Source: Candidatus Opitulatrix roisinitermitis (GTDB lineage Bacteria; Actinomycetota; Actinomycetes; Actinomycetales; Bifidobacteriaceae). Taken from it: DNA of 5,811 bases. Shown here piece by piece: positions 1 to 5,811 of the stretch. The stretch is taken from the NCBI GenBank assembly GCA_031288055.1, contig JAITSD010000086.1, forward strand, positions 1-5,811, in the 5' to 3' direction. The position numbers were made by a program, and so were the translations under genes. How positions within the stretch are numbered: the stretch's first letter is position 1; each line of letters starts with the position of its first letter. The notes beneath the pieces were generated by a model. That model saw only the letters and a program-made list of their open reading frames with translations, was not told the DNA's origin and ran no database searches.

Positions 1-827
1 TCAGTGCTACAATAAACGCTAATATAACTTTGCCGTCCACACTTGGTCAAACCATCACAAATTATAATAATGCTTACGAAATATTTTATGCTTCCACTAT
101 TAATGGTAATTTAACCATAGAAAATGATTTTTTACCAAATATTGCTAATACTGAATTCATGTTTGCAAGTGCTAGGTGCAATGGTAATTTAACTATTGGA
201 GATAATTTTGCTCAAAATGCCACTAGTGGCTTCGAAATGTTTTACAATGTAAATGCTGACGGTTCAATAGTTATAGAAAATAATTTTTTAACAAAGGCTA
301 CTAATGCAAGCCTGATGTTTTACAATGCTACAATTAGTGGTAACTTCAATGTAGAAAATAATTTTATGCCTAAAATCACCAATATACACGAAATGTTTTA
401 TGAAGCTACTTTACCAAATAATTTTTCGTTGCCTGATGGGTTTGGCAGTGTAGCTCTAGACATGTCCCTTATGTTTTTTCGTGCTACTCTACCCACTGAA
501 TTTGACCTACCAGATGGATTTGGCAGTGTGGCTACTGATATGAATACTATGTTTTATGGCACTTCATTGCCAGACGGGTTTACTTTACCAGCTGGATTTG
601 GCAGTGCGGCAACTAATATGAATAGTATGTTTTATGGTGCTACGCTAAATGGCGATATTGATTGGTCATGCACTGATTTCACCGCTTCCACAGCTAATAA
701 ATCTGGTATGTTTAATAGCACAACTTGGAACGGACATTTTATTTTAGCCCAAAATCAGACTTCGGTTGATTGGTTAATTGACGGGACTGGTGCCACCGCG
801 GCTAATGTGAAAGTTAAGGGGAGTTAA
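1..827 (+). CDS. Repeat-rich BspA/DUF285-like surface-type protein, C-terminal part (5' end outside window)
   Basis: The frame is open from the first base (codons from position 3), so the gene begins upstream. A TTG at position 30 opens no recognisable domain and is probably internal. The visible part consists mainly of 26-residue units that each start with M-F-Y or a variant (IFY, MFA, MFF, MFN), followed by the C-terminus ...NVKVKGS. The unit start, with M-F followed by small and Asn/Thr residues and a later T-N-M/D-M, resembles the BspA-type leucine-rich repeat family DUF285 found in secreted or surface proteins of gut and host-associated bacteria and mycoplasmas. Units 1-4 carry a GNLxIExNF-like core and units 5-7 an LPxxFxLPDGFGS core. 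The protein is rich in Asn, Thr and Phe with few charges, which suits an extracellular beta-solenoid. No LPxTG sorting signal or C-terminal membrane helix is present, so any export signal or anchor must lie in the missing N-terminus. The function (adhesion or host contact) is only an inference. It lies on the same strand as dnaX but is probably a separate transcript. Confidence 0.75.
   Translation, partial: SATINANITLPSTLGQTITNYNNAYEIFYASTINGNLTIENDFLPNIANTEFMFASARCNGNLTIGDNFAQNATSGFEMFYNVNADGSIVIENNFLTKATNASLMFYNATISGNFNVENNFMPKITNIHEMFYEATLPNNFSLPDGFGSVALDMSLMFFRATLPTEFDLPDGFGSVATDMNTMFYGTSLPDGFTLPAGFGSAATNMNSMFYGATLNGDIDWSCTDFTASTANKSGMFNSTTWNGHFILAQNQTSVDWLIDGTGATAANVKVKGS
81..707 (+). 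repeat. Tandem 78-bp coding repeats (seven exact 26-residue units plus one of 27)
   Basis: Units start at 81, 159, 237, 315, 393, 471 and 549, each exactly 78 bp (26 codons). An eighth unit at 627 has 27 codons, and a degenerate ninth begins at 708. The decamer TTTGGCAGTG recurs at 441, 519 and 597 in exact 78-bp register, so units 5-7 are the most recently copied. Units 1-4 have diverged at DNA level but keep the M-F-Y start and a hydrophobic-Asn core. This constant period within one frame points to a repeating structural coil and not to a non-coding repeat. Confidence 0.9.
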
Positions 828-850
828 AGTTAAAGTTAAAATTAAAATTA
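823..850 (+). repeat. GTTAAA/ATTAAA hexamer array over the stop codon
   Basis: Three GTTAAA copies (823-840) are followed by ATTAAA and a partial ATTA (841-850). Because the period is two codons, the reading frame of the repeat protein meets TAA at 825, 831, 837 and 843, giving four staggered in-frame stops. A related AAGTTAA sits just upstream at 811. It could be a slippage-prone simple repeat or a readthrough guard; I infer no further function. Confidence 0.75.
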
Positions 851-954
851 CATAAGCAGAATTTATTTTAAACTATCTAATCTAAGTAATCTATATAACA
901 CAAAAATATTCGCTCTAAAAATTTTAACCTCTTGCCTTATGTTAGACTTTAGAT
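828..954. other. AT-rich intergenic spacer before dnaX
   Basis: This 127-bp stretch is very AT-rich and has no credible ORF or RNA gene. An imperfect A/T-only inverted repeat (about 835-849 with 860-873) could form a weak stem after the repeat-protein gene. It lacks a GC stem and a clean T-tract, so I do not call it a terminator. A TATATAAC at 892-899 resembles a -10 box but has no matching -35. The better dnaX promoter candidate is listed separately. Confidence 0.6.
943..948 (+). promoter_or_regulatory. Possible -10 box (TAGACT) for leaderless dnaX transcript
   Basis: TAGACT fits the TANNNT pattern of actinobacterial -10 boxes and ends six bases before the dnaX ATG. That spacing would place transcription start at or next to the A of the start codon. 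No Shine-Dalgarno sequence precedes the ATG, which agrees with leaderless translation. No good -35 hexamer is visible, and chance matches are common in AT-rich DNA, so this is tentative. Confidence 0.3.
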
Positions 955-2064
955 ATGTCAACCCAAGTACTTTATAGGCGATATCGGCCTGATAAATTTG
1001 AGGATTTAATTGGTCAAGAACAAGTCACGATGCCTTTACAAAAAGCTCTGACAGCTGGAAAAATCACTCACGCTTATCTTTTTTCAGGCCCTCGCGGTTG
1101 TGGCAAAACAACTTCAGCTAGAATCTTAGCTAGATGTTTAAATTGTGCTAAAGGACCCAGGTCAACACCTTGCGGAGAATGCGAATCCTGTAAACAATTA
1201 GCCACTGGCGGAATTGGTTCAGCCGATGTAATTGAAATTGATGCGGCTTCACATAACGGAGTGGATGATGCTAGAGCCTTACGCGAACAAGCTGAATTTA
1301 CCCCAAACCGTGATAGATATAAAATATTCATCTTAGACGAAGCTCATGAAATCACATCTCACGGCTTTAACGCTTTGCTCAAAATAGTTGAAGAACCGCC
1401 TGAACACATTATCTTTATTTTTGCCACCACTGAACCAGAAAAAGTTATTGGCACTATTAGATCTAGAACTTACCATTACCCTTTCAAATTAGTTCCTATG
1501 ACCACCATGGCACCTTTTATCAATGAAATCTGTCAAAAAGAAGACATTACTTTAGAGGACGGTGTTTTGCAATTAGTTTTACGCGCTGGCGACGGCTCAG
1601 TGCGTGACGCTTTAAGTATTTTAGATCAGTTATTAGCCACAGCTGATAACAATGCAGTATCTTATCAAATAGCCTATAAATTACTAGGCTATACTCCAGC
1701 AGCTTTGATTACTGAATTTGTGACTGCTCTTATAAATAAAAACGGTGAAGAGACTTTTGAATTAACTGCCCAAATAATTAAAAATGGTTTTGCTCCCGAA
1801 CATTTTGTGGAAGATTTACTAGCTCGCTGGCGTGATATGCTAGCCCTGAGCGTAAATTATAATGCCAATCAATCTATACTGCTTGACACTCCACCAGATC
1901 AAATAGATACTGTCAAACAACAATCTAAAACTTTAGGTATAGCTAAAATAAGTGTTTTAGCCGAACAAACTAATTTAGCTTTAGAAAACTTTAAAGGAGC
2001 CACTTCACCAGCCATTCAAATTGAACTTTTAGCTGCTAAATTATTAACTAATTTTCTAAATTAA
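955..2064 (+). CDS. dnaX: DNA polymerase III clamp-loader subunit gamma (short DnaX)
   Basis: This is the ATPase subunit of the clamp loader, which uses ATP to open and place the beta sliding clamp on primed DNA at the replication fork. Domains: an AAA+ core from residue 1, with Walker A GPRGCGKT at 45-52, a zinc module with C64, C73, C76 and C79, Walker B FILDEAH near 125-131, a sensor-1 ATTEPEK near 157-163, an S-R-T at 170-172 in place of the usual S-R-C, and sensor-2 GSVRDALS near 214-221. A helical collar domain (about 235-365) finishes the protein. At 369 residues it lacks the extended C-terminus that in tau contacts DnaB helicase and polymerase alpha, so it is a gamma-like form. The start is fixed: an in-frame TAG lies at 943-945 and this ATG is the first start after it. 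There is no Shine-Dalgarno sequence. recR follows 5 bp downstream. The wording of the AAA+ core, for instance the FIFATTEPEKVIGTIRSRT stretch, is actinobacterial in type. Confidence 0.97.
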   Translation: MSTQVLYRRYRPDKFEDLIGQEQVTMPLQKALTAGKITHAYLFSGPRGCGKTTSARILARCLNCAKGPRSTPCGECESCKQLATGGIGSADVIEIDAASHNGVDDARALREQAEFTPNRDRYKIFILDEAHEITSHGFNALLKIVEEPPEHIIFIFATTEPEKVIGTIRSRTYHYPFKLVPMTTMAPFINEICQKEDITLEDGVLQLVLRAGDGSVRDALSILDQLLATADNNAVSYQIAYKLLGYTPAALITEFVTALINKNGEETFELTAQIIKNGFAPEHFVEDLLARWRDMLALSVNYNANQSILLDTPPDQIDTVKQQSKTLGIAKISVLAEQTNLALENFKGATSPAIQIELLAAKLLTNFLN

Positions 2065-2069
2065 TATTT

Positions 2070-2672
2070 ATGGAAAAAGTCATATTAGATTTGATAGAAC
2101 AATTAGAATATTTACCAGGCATAGGTCCTAAAGCCGCCCAAAGAATTACCTATTATTTATTAAACACTTCAAAAGGAAAGGTTAGTGCTTTACTCCAAGC
2201 CATAGCTTTTGCCAAAGACAATATTCAATTTTGCCAAAATTGTGGAAATTATACCGTGTCAAAATTATGCTCTATATGTACAAACCCGATCAGAAATAAA
2301 TCTCTGATCTGCATTATAGAACAGCCTAAAGATATTATTGGTTTAGAAGCCAGCGGTAAATACAACGGTTTATATTTAGTTTTAGGGGGTCAAATCAGTC
2401 CTTTAGATAATATAGGTCCCAACGATTTACGAATTAACTTATTATTGCACAGAGTTCAAACAGACAATATTTCAGAGATAATTATTGCCACTAATTTAAA
2501 TCTAGAAGGCGAACTTACAGCCAACTATATTAAAGATAAACTCGCCAATAGTAAATCAAATAATCATTTCAAAATCACTCGAATTGCCTCTGGTTTACCA
2601 GCTGGTTCAGACATTGAATTTGCTGATGAAATAACTTTGGGCAGAGCTTTAGATTATAGAACCGAAATTTAA
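2070..2672 (+). CDS. recR: Recombination mediator RecR
   Basis: RecR works with RecO (and RecF) to load RecA onto SSB-coated single-stranded DNA at gaps and stalled forks. The 200-residue length is normal. In order it shows a helix-hairpin-helix LPGIGPKAAQR at 15-25, a four-cysteine zinc finger C55-x2-C58 and C67-x2-C70, and a Toprim domain from about 78 with the acidic E84-Q-P-K-D and the ATNLNLEGE segment at 140-148 (most homologues have a proline where this has the first leucine). The family's conserved C-terminal stretch, including IASGLPAGSD and ADEITLGRAL, ends it at about 172-194. The ATG lies 5 bp after the dnaX stop with no Shine-Dalgarno sequence, so it is probably co-transcribed with and translationally coupled to dnaX. 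The usual neighbour ybaB/ebfC is absent from between them. It converges with the HIT-family gene. Confidence 0.97.
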   Translation: MEKVILDLIEQLEYLPGIGPKAAQRITYYLLNTSKGKVSALLQAIAFAKDNIQFCQNCGNYTVSKLCSICTNPIRNKSLICIIEQPKDIIGLEASGKYNGLYLVLGGQISPLDNIGPNDLRINLLLHRVQTDNISEIIIATNLNLEGELTANYIKDKLANSKSNNHFKITRIASGLPAGSDIEFADEITLGRALDYRTEI

Positions 2673-2702
2673 ATTATTTTTTGCCGCTAATTATTTTTTG
2701 CC
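2672..2702. repeat. 14-bp direct repeat at the recR/HIT convergent junction
   Basis: AATTATTTTTTGCC occurs perfectly at 2672-2685 and 2689-2702, offset by 17 bp. The copies span the 18-bp gap between the two convergent stop codons, and the second runs into the HIT-gene coding end (read on the minus strand as GGCAAAAAATAATT). Neither copy forms a stem, so this is not a normal hairpin terminator, although the T6 runs might assist transcript release of recR. It could equally be a small local duplication. Confidence 0.7.
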
Positions 2703-3296
2703 ATTAGACCAGGCCTTAGCCAATTTTTGTCTAATATCTGGCAAAAGTTGAGCTAAAGTCCTAGTTTGGGCAATTAATGGCAAAAAATTAGCGTCCCCAA
2801 CCCAACGAGGTAAAATATGTTGGTGTAAATGAGCTGACACACCTGCTCCAGCCACTCTACCTTGATTCATACCCAAGTTTAAACCATCTGGATGCAAAAC
2901 CTGATTAATAATTTTAATAGCTTGACGGGTTAAATTAGTAAACTCAGCCAATTCCCCCTCTGTTAAATCCATATAATAAGGTGTATGTCTTTTAGGCAAA
3001 ACCATAATATGACCATTATTATAAGGAAATAAATTCATAATTATAAAACAAGTTTTCCCTCTATAAACAATTAAACTATCCTCGTCAGATTTTAACAAAG
3101 CTTTACAAAAAGGGCAATCTTTTTTATCAGAGCTAATCGGTTGATTAACGCTACCCCTAACATAACCTATTCTATGCGGTGTCCAAAGTCTTTCGTATCC
3201 ATCCTCTTGCACGCCTAATTCGTCAATATTCACCAGTTCAACAGTTTTATCCACTTCATTTAATTTATCTGTTCGATTGTCTGATTTTTTAACCAT
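2691..3296 (-). CDS. HIT-family nucleotide phosphorylase/hydrolase (Ap4A-type)
   Basis: HIT (histidine triad) proteins hydrolyse or phosphorolyse nucleotides such as Ap4A through a histidine in an HxHxH motif. Here the triad is H156-L-H158-Q-H160 followed by ILPRW, with H158 the expected nucleophile. The NLFPYNNGHIMVLPKRH segment (88-104) is the nucleotide-binding strand region. A CPFC pair at 61-64 probably binds structural zinc together with downstream histidines. Residues 34-45 (YERLWTPHRIGY) and the N-Q-G of MNQG (143-146) match, as I recall them, the actinobacterial subgroup that includes Mycobacterium Rv2613c, an Ap4A phosphorylase. The first 33 residues are charged and unrecognised. 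The 201-residue length fits that subgroup. The ATG has a weak AGG five bases or so upstream. It lies 52 bp downstream of thrS, as in many actinobacteria, which fits clearance of the dinucleotides that synthetases make. The exact substrate is not settled by sequence. Confidence 0.92.
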   Translation of the reverse strand: MVKKSDNRTDKLNEVDKTVELVNIDELGVQEDGYERLWTPHRIGYVRGSVNQPISSDKKDCPFCKALLKSDEDSLIVYRGKTCFIIMNLFPYNNGHIMVLPKRHTPYYMDLTEGELAEFTNLTRQAIKIINQVLHPDGLNLGMNQGRVAGAGVSAHLHQHILPRWVGDANFLPLIAQTRTLAQLLPDIRQKLAKAWSNGKK

Positions 3297-3348
3297 TTTT
3301 CCTATCTTTTTGCATTTTTATCTACTTTTTAATATTCTATTTACACTT

Positions 3349-5328
3349 TTAATCATTTTCACGATTAACAACTTTAGTCACAATTTTAGCAATCGCTTGG
3401 TTTACAGACACATTATTTTCTTGTGAACCATCACGATATCTAAATGAAACAGCCTTATTTTTCACGTCATTTTCACCAGCTATTATCACAAAAGGGACTT
3501 TTTGTTTAATCGCGTTACGAATTTTTTTACCAAATCTATCATCAGATAAATCTAATTCACACCTAACACCTTTTTTAGTTAAATTATCTAAAATATCTTG
3601 TAAATACTGATTAAATTGGCTAGCCACAGGCACACCTAAAACCTGAACTGGTGACAGCCAAGCTGGAAAAGCCCCAGCATAATGTTCTGTCAAAACGCCA
3701 AAAAACCTTTCAATAGAGCCAAATAAAGCTCTATGAATCATAACTGGTCGAACTAATTGACCTGCCTCATTTTGATATTTTAAATCAAATAATTCTGGCA
3801 AATTAAAATCTAATTGAATAGTTGACATTTGCCAAGTTCGTCCAATAGCGTCACGACACTGTACAGATATTTTTGGTCCATAAAAAGCCGCACCGCCCTC
3901 ATCTGGCACTAATTCAAGCCCTGAATCCAGTGCCACTTGCCGCAAAACAGCAGTGGCTTCCTGCCAAATCTCATCTGAACCAACAAATTTATCAGGATCT
4001 TTGGTTGACAATTCTAAATAGAAATCATCTAATCCAAAATCAGATAATAATGATAAAACAAATTTCAAAAGCGATTTTAACTCATCAGCCATCTGGTTTT
4101 TTGAACAATAAATATGGGCATCATCTTGTGTCATACCACGAACTCTTGTCAAACCATGGATAACTCCTGATTTTTCATAACGATAAACTGCACCAAATTC
4201 AAAAAGTCGCAAAGGTAATTCCTTATACGACCTAGCTTTATGCCGATAAATTAAATTATGCATAGGGCAATTCATAGGTTTTAAATAATAATCAAAACCT
4301 TGGCGTTTAATTTGACCCTTATCATCAATAATTTCGTCAACTCGCATAGGCGGAAACATAGTTTCTTTATACCAATCTAAATGACCAGAAACTTCATATA
4401 AGCCGTTTTTAGTAATATGCGGCGTATTAACAAATGAATAGCCATTGGCATAATGCCGTTGTCTAGAATAATCCTCCATAATATTTCTGATTATGCCACC
4501 TTTAGGATGAAAAACTGGCAAACCGGAACCAATTTCCTCCGGAAAAGAGAATAAATCTAGCTGTACTCCCAATTTTCTATGGTCTCGTTTAGCAGCCTCT
4601 TCCAAACGATATAAATAAGCTTTAAGATCGTCTTTATTAGACCAAGCTGTACCATAAATTCTTTGCATCTGTTCATTGGCTTCATTACCTCTCCAATAAG
4701 CACCAGATATTCGCATTAGTTTAAAATTATTAACTAATAATTTAGTGTTCGGCAAATGTGGACCGCGACATAAATCTTTCCAAACTGTTTGACCATGGCG
4801 GTCAATATTATCATAAATAGTTAATTCAGCTGCCCCAATTTCAGTTTTTTCTTCATCAGTCACATTGTTTTTTAAATCTAATAATTTTAATTTAAAAGGC
4901 TCATTTTTTAACTCCTTTTTAGCTTCAGCTAAACTAACCACTCGGCGTTTAAAAACTTGAGCTTCATTAACTATTTTTTGCATTTGATTAGAAATCATTT
5001 TTAAATCATCAGGTGAAAAAGTTTTATCTATTTCAAAATCATAAAAAAAGCCATCCTCTATAACCGGGCCCACGCCCAAATTAACCTTTTTATATAATCT
5101 CTGCACGGCTTGAGCCATAATATGCGTAGCTGAATGTCGCAAAATTGCTAAACCGTCAGCTGAGTCAATTATCACAGGCTCCACTTTATCGCTAGATTTA
5201 ATTTGGGCATAAATATCTTTAACTTTGCCATTAACTTTAATGGCAATTATTTTTTTATCTTCACCAAATAAATCTAATCCTGTTTTAACCATAGTTCCGC
5301 ACTTTAACTTTTCATCTGCTTGTTTCAA
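3349..5328 (-). CDS. thrS: Threonyl-tRNA synthetase
   Basis: It charges tRNA-Thr with threonine in the cytoplasm and edits mischarged Ser-tRNA-Thr. Numbering from the TTG, the domains are a TGS domain (about 1-57), an N2 editing domain with H65, H69, C187 and H191 (motifs RHSATH and CRGPH), a class II catalytic core (about 255-550) and an anticodon-binding domain (about 558-650). The active-site zinc ligands are C354 (MNCPMH), H405 (DDAHIY) and H532 (MIHRALFGS). Motif 2 contains [17 protein letters not shown] at 382-398 and motif 3 ends in GSIERF at 537-542. Length, 659 residues, is normal. The start is uncertain. The TTG at 5328 comes right after an in-frame TGA, but it keeps a KLKCGT stretch that seems to belong to the first TGS strand. 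The ATG at 5292 would remove 12 residues. A GAGGA 15 bases upstream of the TTG, inside the mltG end, is rather distant for a ribosome site. It is probably in one operon with mltG and the HIT gene. Confidence 0.98.
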   Translation of the reverse strand: MKQADEKLKCGTMVKTGLDLFGEDKKIIAIKVNGKVKDIYAQIKSSDKVEPVIIDSADGLAILRHSATHIMAQAVQRLYKKVNLGVGPVIEDGFFYDFEIDKTFSPDDLKMISNQMQKIVNEAQVFKRRVVSLAEAKKELKNEPFKLKLLDLKNNVTDEEKTEIGAAELTIYDNIDRHGQTVWKDLCRGPHLPNTKLLVNNFKLMRISGAYWRGNEANEQMQRIYGTAWSNKDDLKAYLYRLEEAAKRDHRKLGVQLDLFSFPEEIGSGLPVFHPKGGIIRNIMEDYSRQRHYANGYSFVNTPHITKNGLYEVSGHLDWYKETMFPPMRVDEIIDDKGQIKRQGFDYYLKPMNCPMHNLIYRHKARSYKELPLRLFEFGAVYRYEKSGVIHGLTRVRGMTQDDAHIYCSKNQMADELKSLLKFVLSLLSDFGLDDFYLELSTKDPDKFVGSDEIWQEATAVLRQVALDSGLELVPDEGGAAFYGPKISVQCRDAIGRTWQMSTIQLDFNLPELFDLKYQNEAGQLVRPVMIHRALFGSIERFFGVLTEHYAGAFPAWLSPVQVLGVPVASQFNQYLQDILDNLTKKGVRCELDLSDDRFGKKIRNAIKQKVPFVIIAGENDVKNKAVSFRYRDGSQENNVSVNQAIAKIVTKVVNREND

Positions 5329-5339
5329 TCATTTAATTT

Positions 5340-5811
5340 TTAATCCTCATCAAAATTAGGGTTTTGTTTTAACCAGTTCTCATATTCAGCTTTATATTTA
5401 TCAAATTCGAGCGATGAATTAGTAAATCTAGTATCGCCCGTTTTTAAGTTTACTGTACAAAAATAAATCCAATCGCCCTCTGGTGGATTAATTACCGCCT
5501 CTATAGCATCTTGTCCGGGATTTGAGATAGGCGATGGCGGTAATCCAGCATGTATACGGTCATTATAAGGATTAGTGTCGTCATCTAATTGGGCTTTAGT
5601 TAAATTCATAGCGTTAATGCCTAAACCATAAGCTATAACAGTATCCATCCCTAAAAGCCCGTTTGTGGATTCAGTACTTAACCTATTATCTATAACTCTA
5701 GCCACTTTACCATAGTAATCATGACCAGAAACCTCTTTTTGAACAATTGAGGCTTTAGTTAAGGTCTCTTGCCATCTATCAGATGGTAAATTATGCGACT
5801 GTAGAACCTCT
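5340..5811 (-). CDS. mltG: Endolytic murein transglycosylase MltG (YceG-like), C-terminal part
   Basis: MltG is a membrane-anchored lytic transglycosylase that cuts nascent peptidoglycan and so ends glycan-strand elongation. The window holds the last 156 residues; the frame is open to the edge, so the GTG at 5705 is internal and the N-terminal membrane helix and LysM-like part lie outside. Visible hallmarks are the ASIVQKEV segment, whose glutamate (codon 5733-5735) is the expected catalytic residue, then KVARVIDNRL, a G-M-D-T-V-I-A-Y-G-L-G segment, NPYNDR, GLPPSPISNPG, and the late AIEAVINPPEGDWIYFCTVN stretch. Family members usually have E-K-E where this has Q-K-E. The tail is acidic (NFDED). 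It ends 11 bp before the thrS TTG, suggesting co-transcription. The wording of the C-terminal half is actinobacterial in type. Confidence 0.92.
   Translation of the reverse strand, partial: EVLQSHNLPSDRWQETLTKASIVQKEVSGHDYYGKVARVIDNRLSTESTNGLLGMDTVIAYGLGINAMNLTKAQLDDDTNPYNDRIHAGLPPSPISNPGQDAIEAVINPPEGDWIYFCTVNLKTGDTRFTNSSLEFDKYKAEYENWLKQNPNFDED

Noticed and set aside
30..32. TTG as the true start of the repeat protein
   Set aside because: The frame stays open to the window edge with residues similar in composition to the rest, and no signal peptide follows the TTG, so the gene most likely starts upstream.
835..873. Intrinsic terminator after the repeat-protein gene
   Set aside because: The inverted repeat is imperfect, purely A/T, and not followed by a distinct T-tract.
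1074..1331. Minus-strand open frame of 85 codons inside dnaX
   Set aside because: It lies wholly antisense to the conserved AAA+ core of dnaX and its translation shows no domain; a shadow frame.
3873..4163. Plus-strand open frame of 96 codons inside thrS
   Set aside because: It is antisense to the conserved ThrRS catalytic core, with low-complexity His/Gln/Leu-rich translation and no ribosome site.
5326..5331. TGA read as tryptophan (alternative code) extending thrS upstream
   Set aside because: All conserved tryptophans seen use TGG, the standard code gives full-length proteins throughout, and the upstream extension has a second TGA and no ATG.
5703..5705. GTG as the start of mltG
   Set aside because: The conserved ASIVQKEV segment with the catalytic glutamate lies upstream in the same frame, so this valine is internal.

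Overview
The window carries six protein-coding genes and no RNA gene, CRISPR array, insertion sequence or attachment site that I can support. The DNA is AT-rich (roughly one third G+C in the stretches I counted by eye), and all six genes end in TAA. The conserved proteins nevertheless read like Actinomycetota versions. ThrRS, the HIT protein, DnaX and the MltG C-terminus most resemble, from memory, those of Bifidobacterium and its relatives. My best guess is a low-GC, possibly genome-reduced actinobacterium, for example a gut or host-associated lineage related to Bifidobacteriales. This rests on remembered family sequences and not on a search.

Layout. Positions 1-827 (+) hold the 3' part of a gene for a repetitive surface-type protein built from about nine 26-residue units of BspA/DUF285-like character. 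An AT-rich spacer of 127 bp follows, starting with a GTTAAA hexamer array and ending with a possible leaderless promoter. Next come dnaX (clamp-loader gamma subunit, 955-2064) and recR (2070-2672), only 5 bp apart on the + strand. They converge on a minus-strand cluster that is read mltG (5' part outside the window), thrS, HIT-family gene. The convergent junction is only 18 bp and carries a 14-bp direct repeat instead of a recognisable hairpin terminator.

How the genes fit together. dnaX and recR form the common replication/recombination-repair pair, here without the ybaB/ebfC gene that usually lies between or near them. thrS next to a HIT-family dinucleotide phosphorylase/hydrolase is a recurring actinobacterial neighbourhood. 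It is functionally plausible because aminoacyl-tRNA synthetases make Ap4A-type dinucleotides that HIT enzymes can break down. MltG terminates nascent peptidoglycan strands at the membrane, and its gene sits just upstream of thrS, probably co-transcribed.

I see no convincing new multi-gene system. The most noteworthy points are the two-class 26-residue repeat protein, a DnaX cut down to its gamma core in an actinobacterial-type protein, and the actinobacterial protein character on AT-rich DNA.
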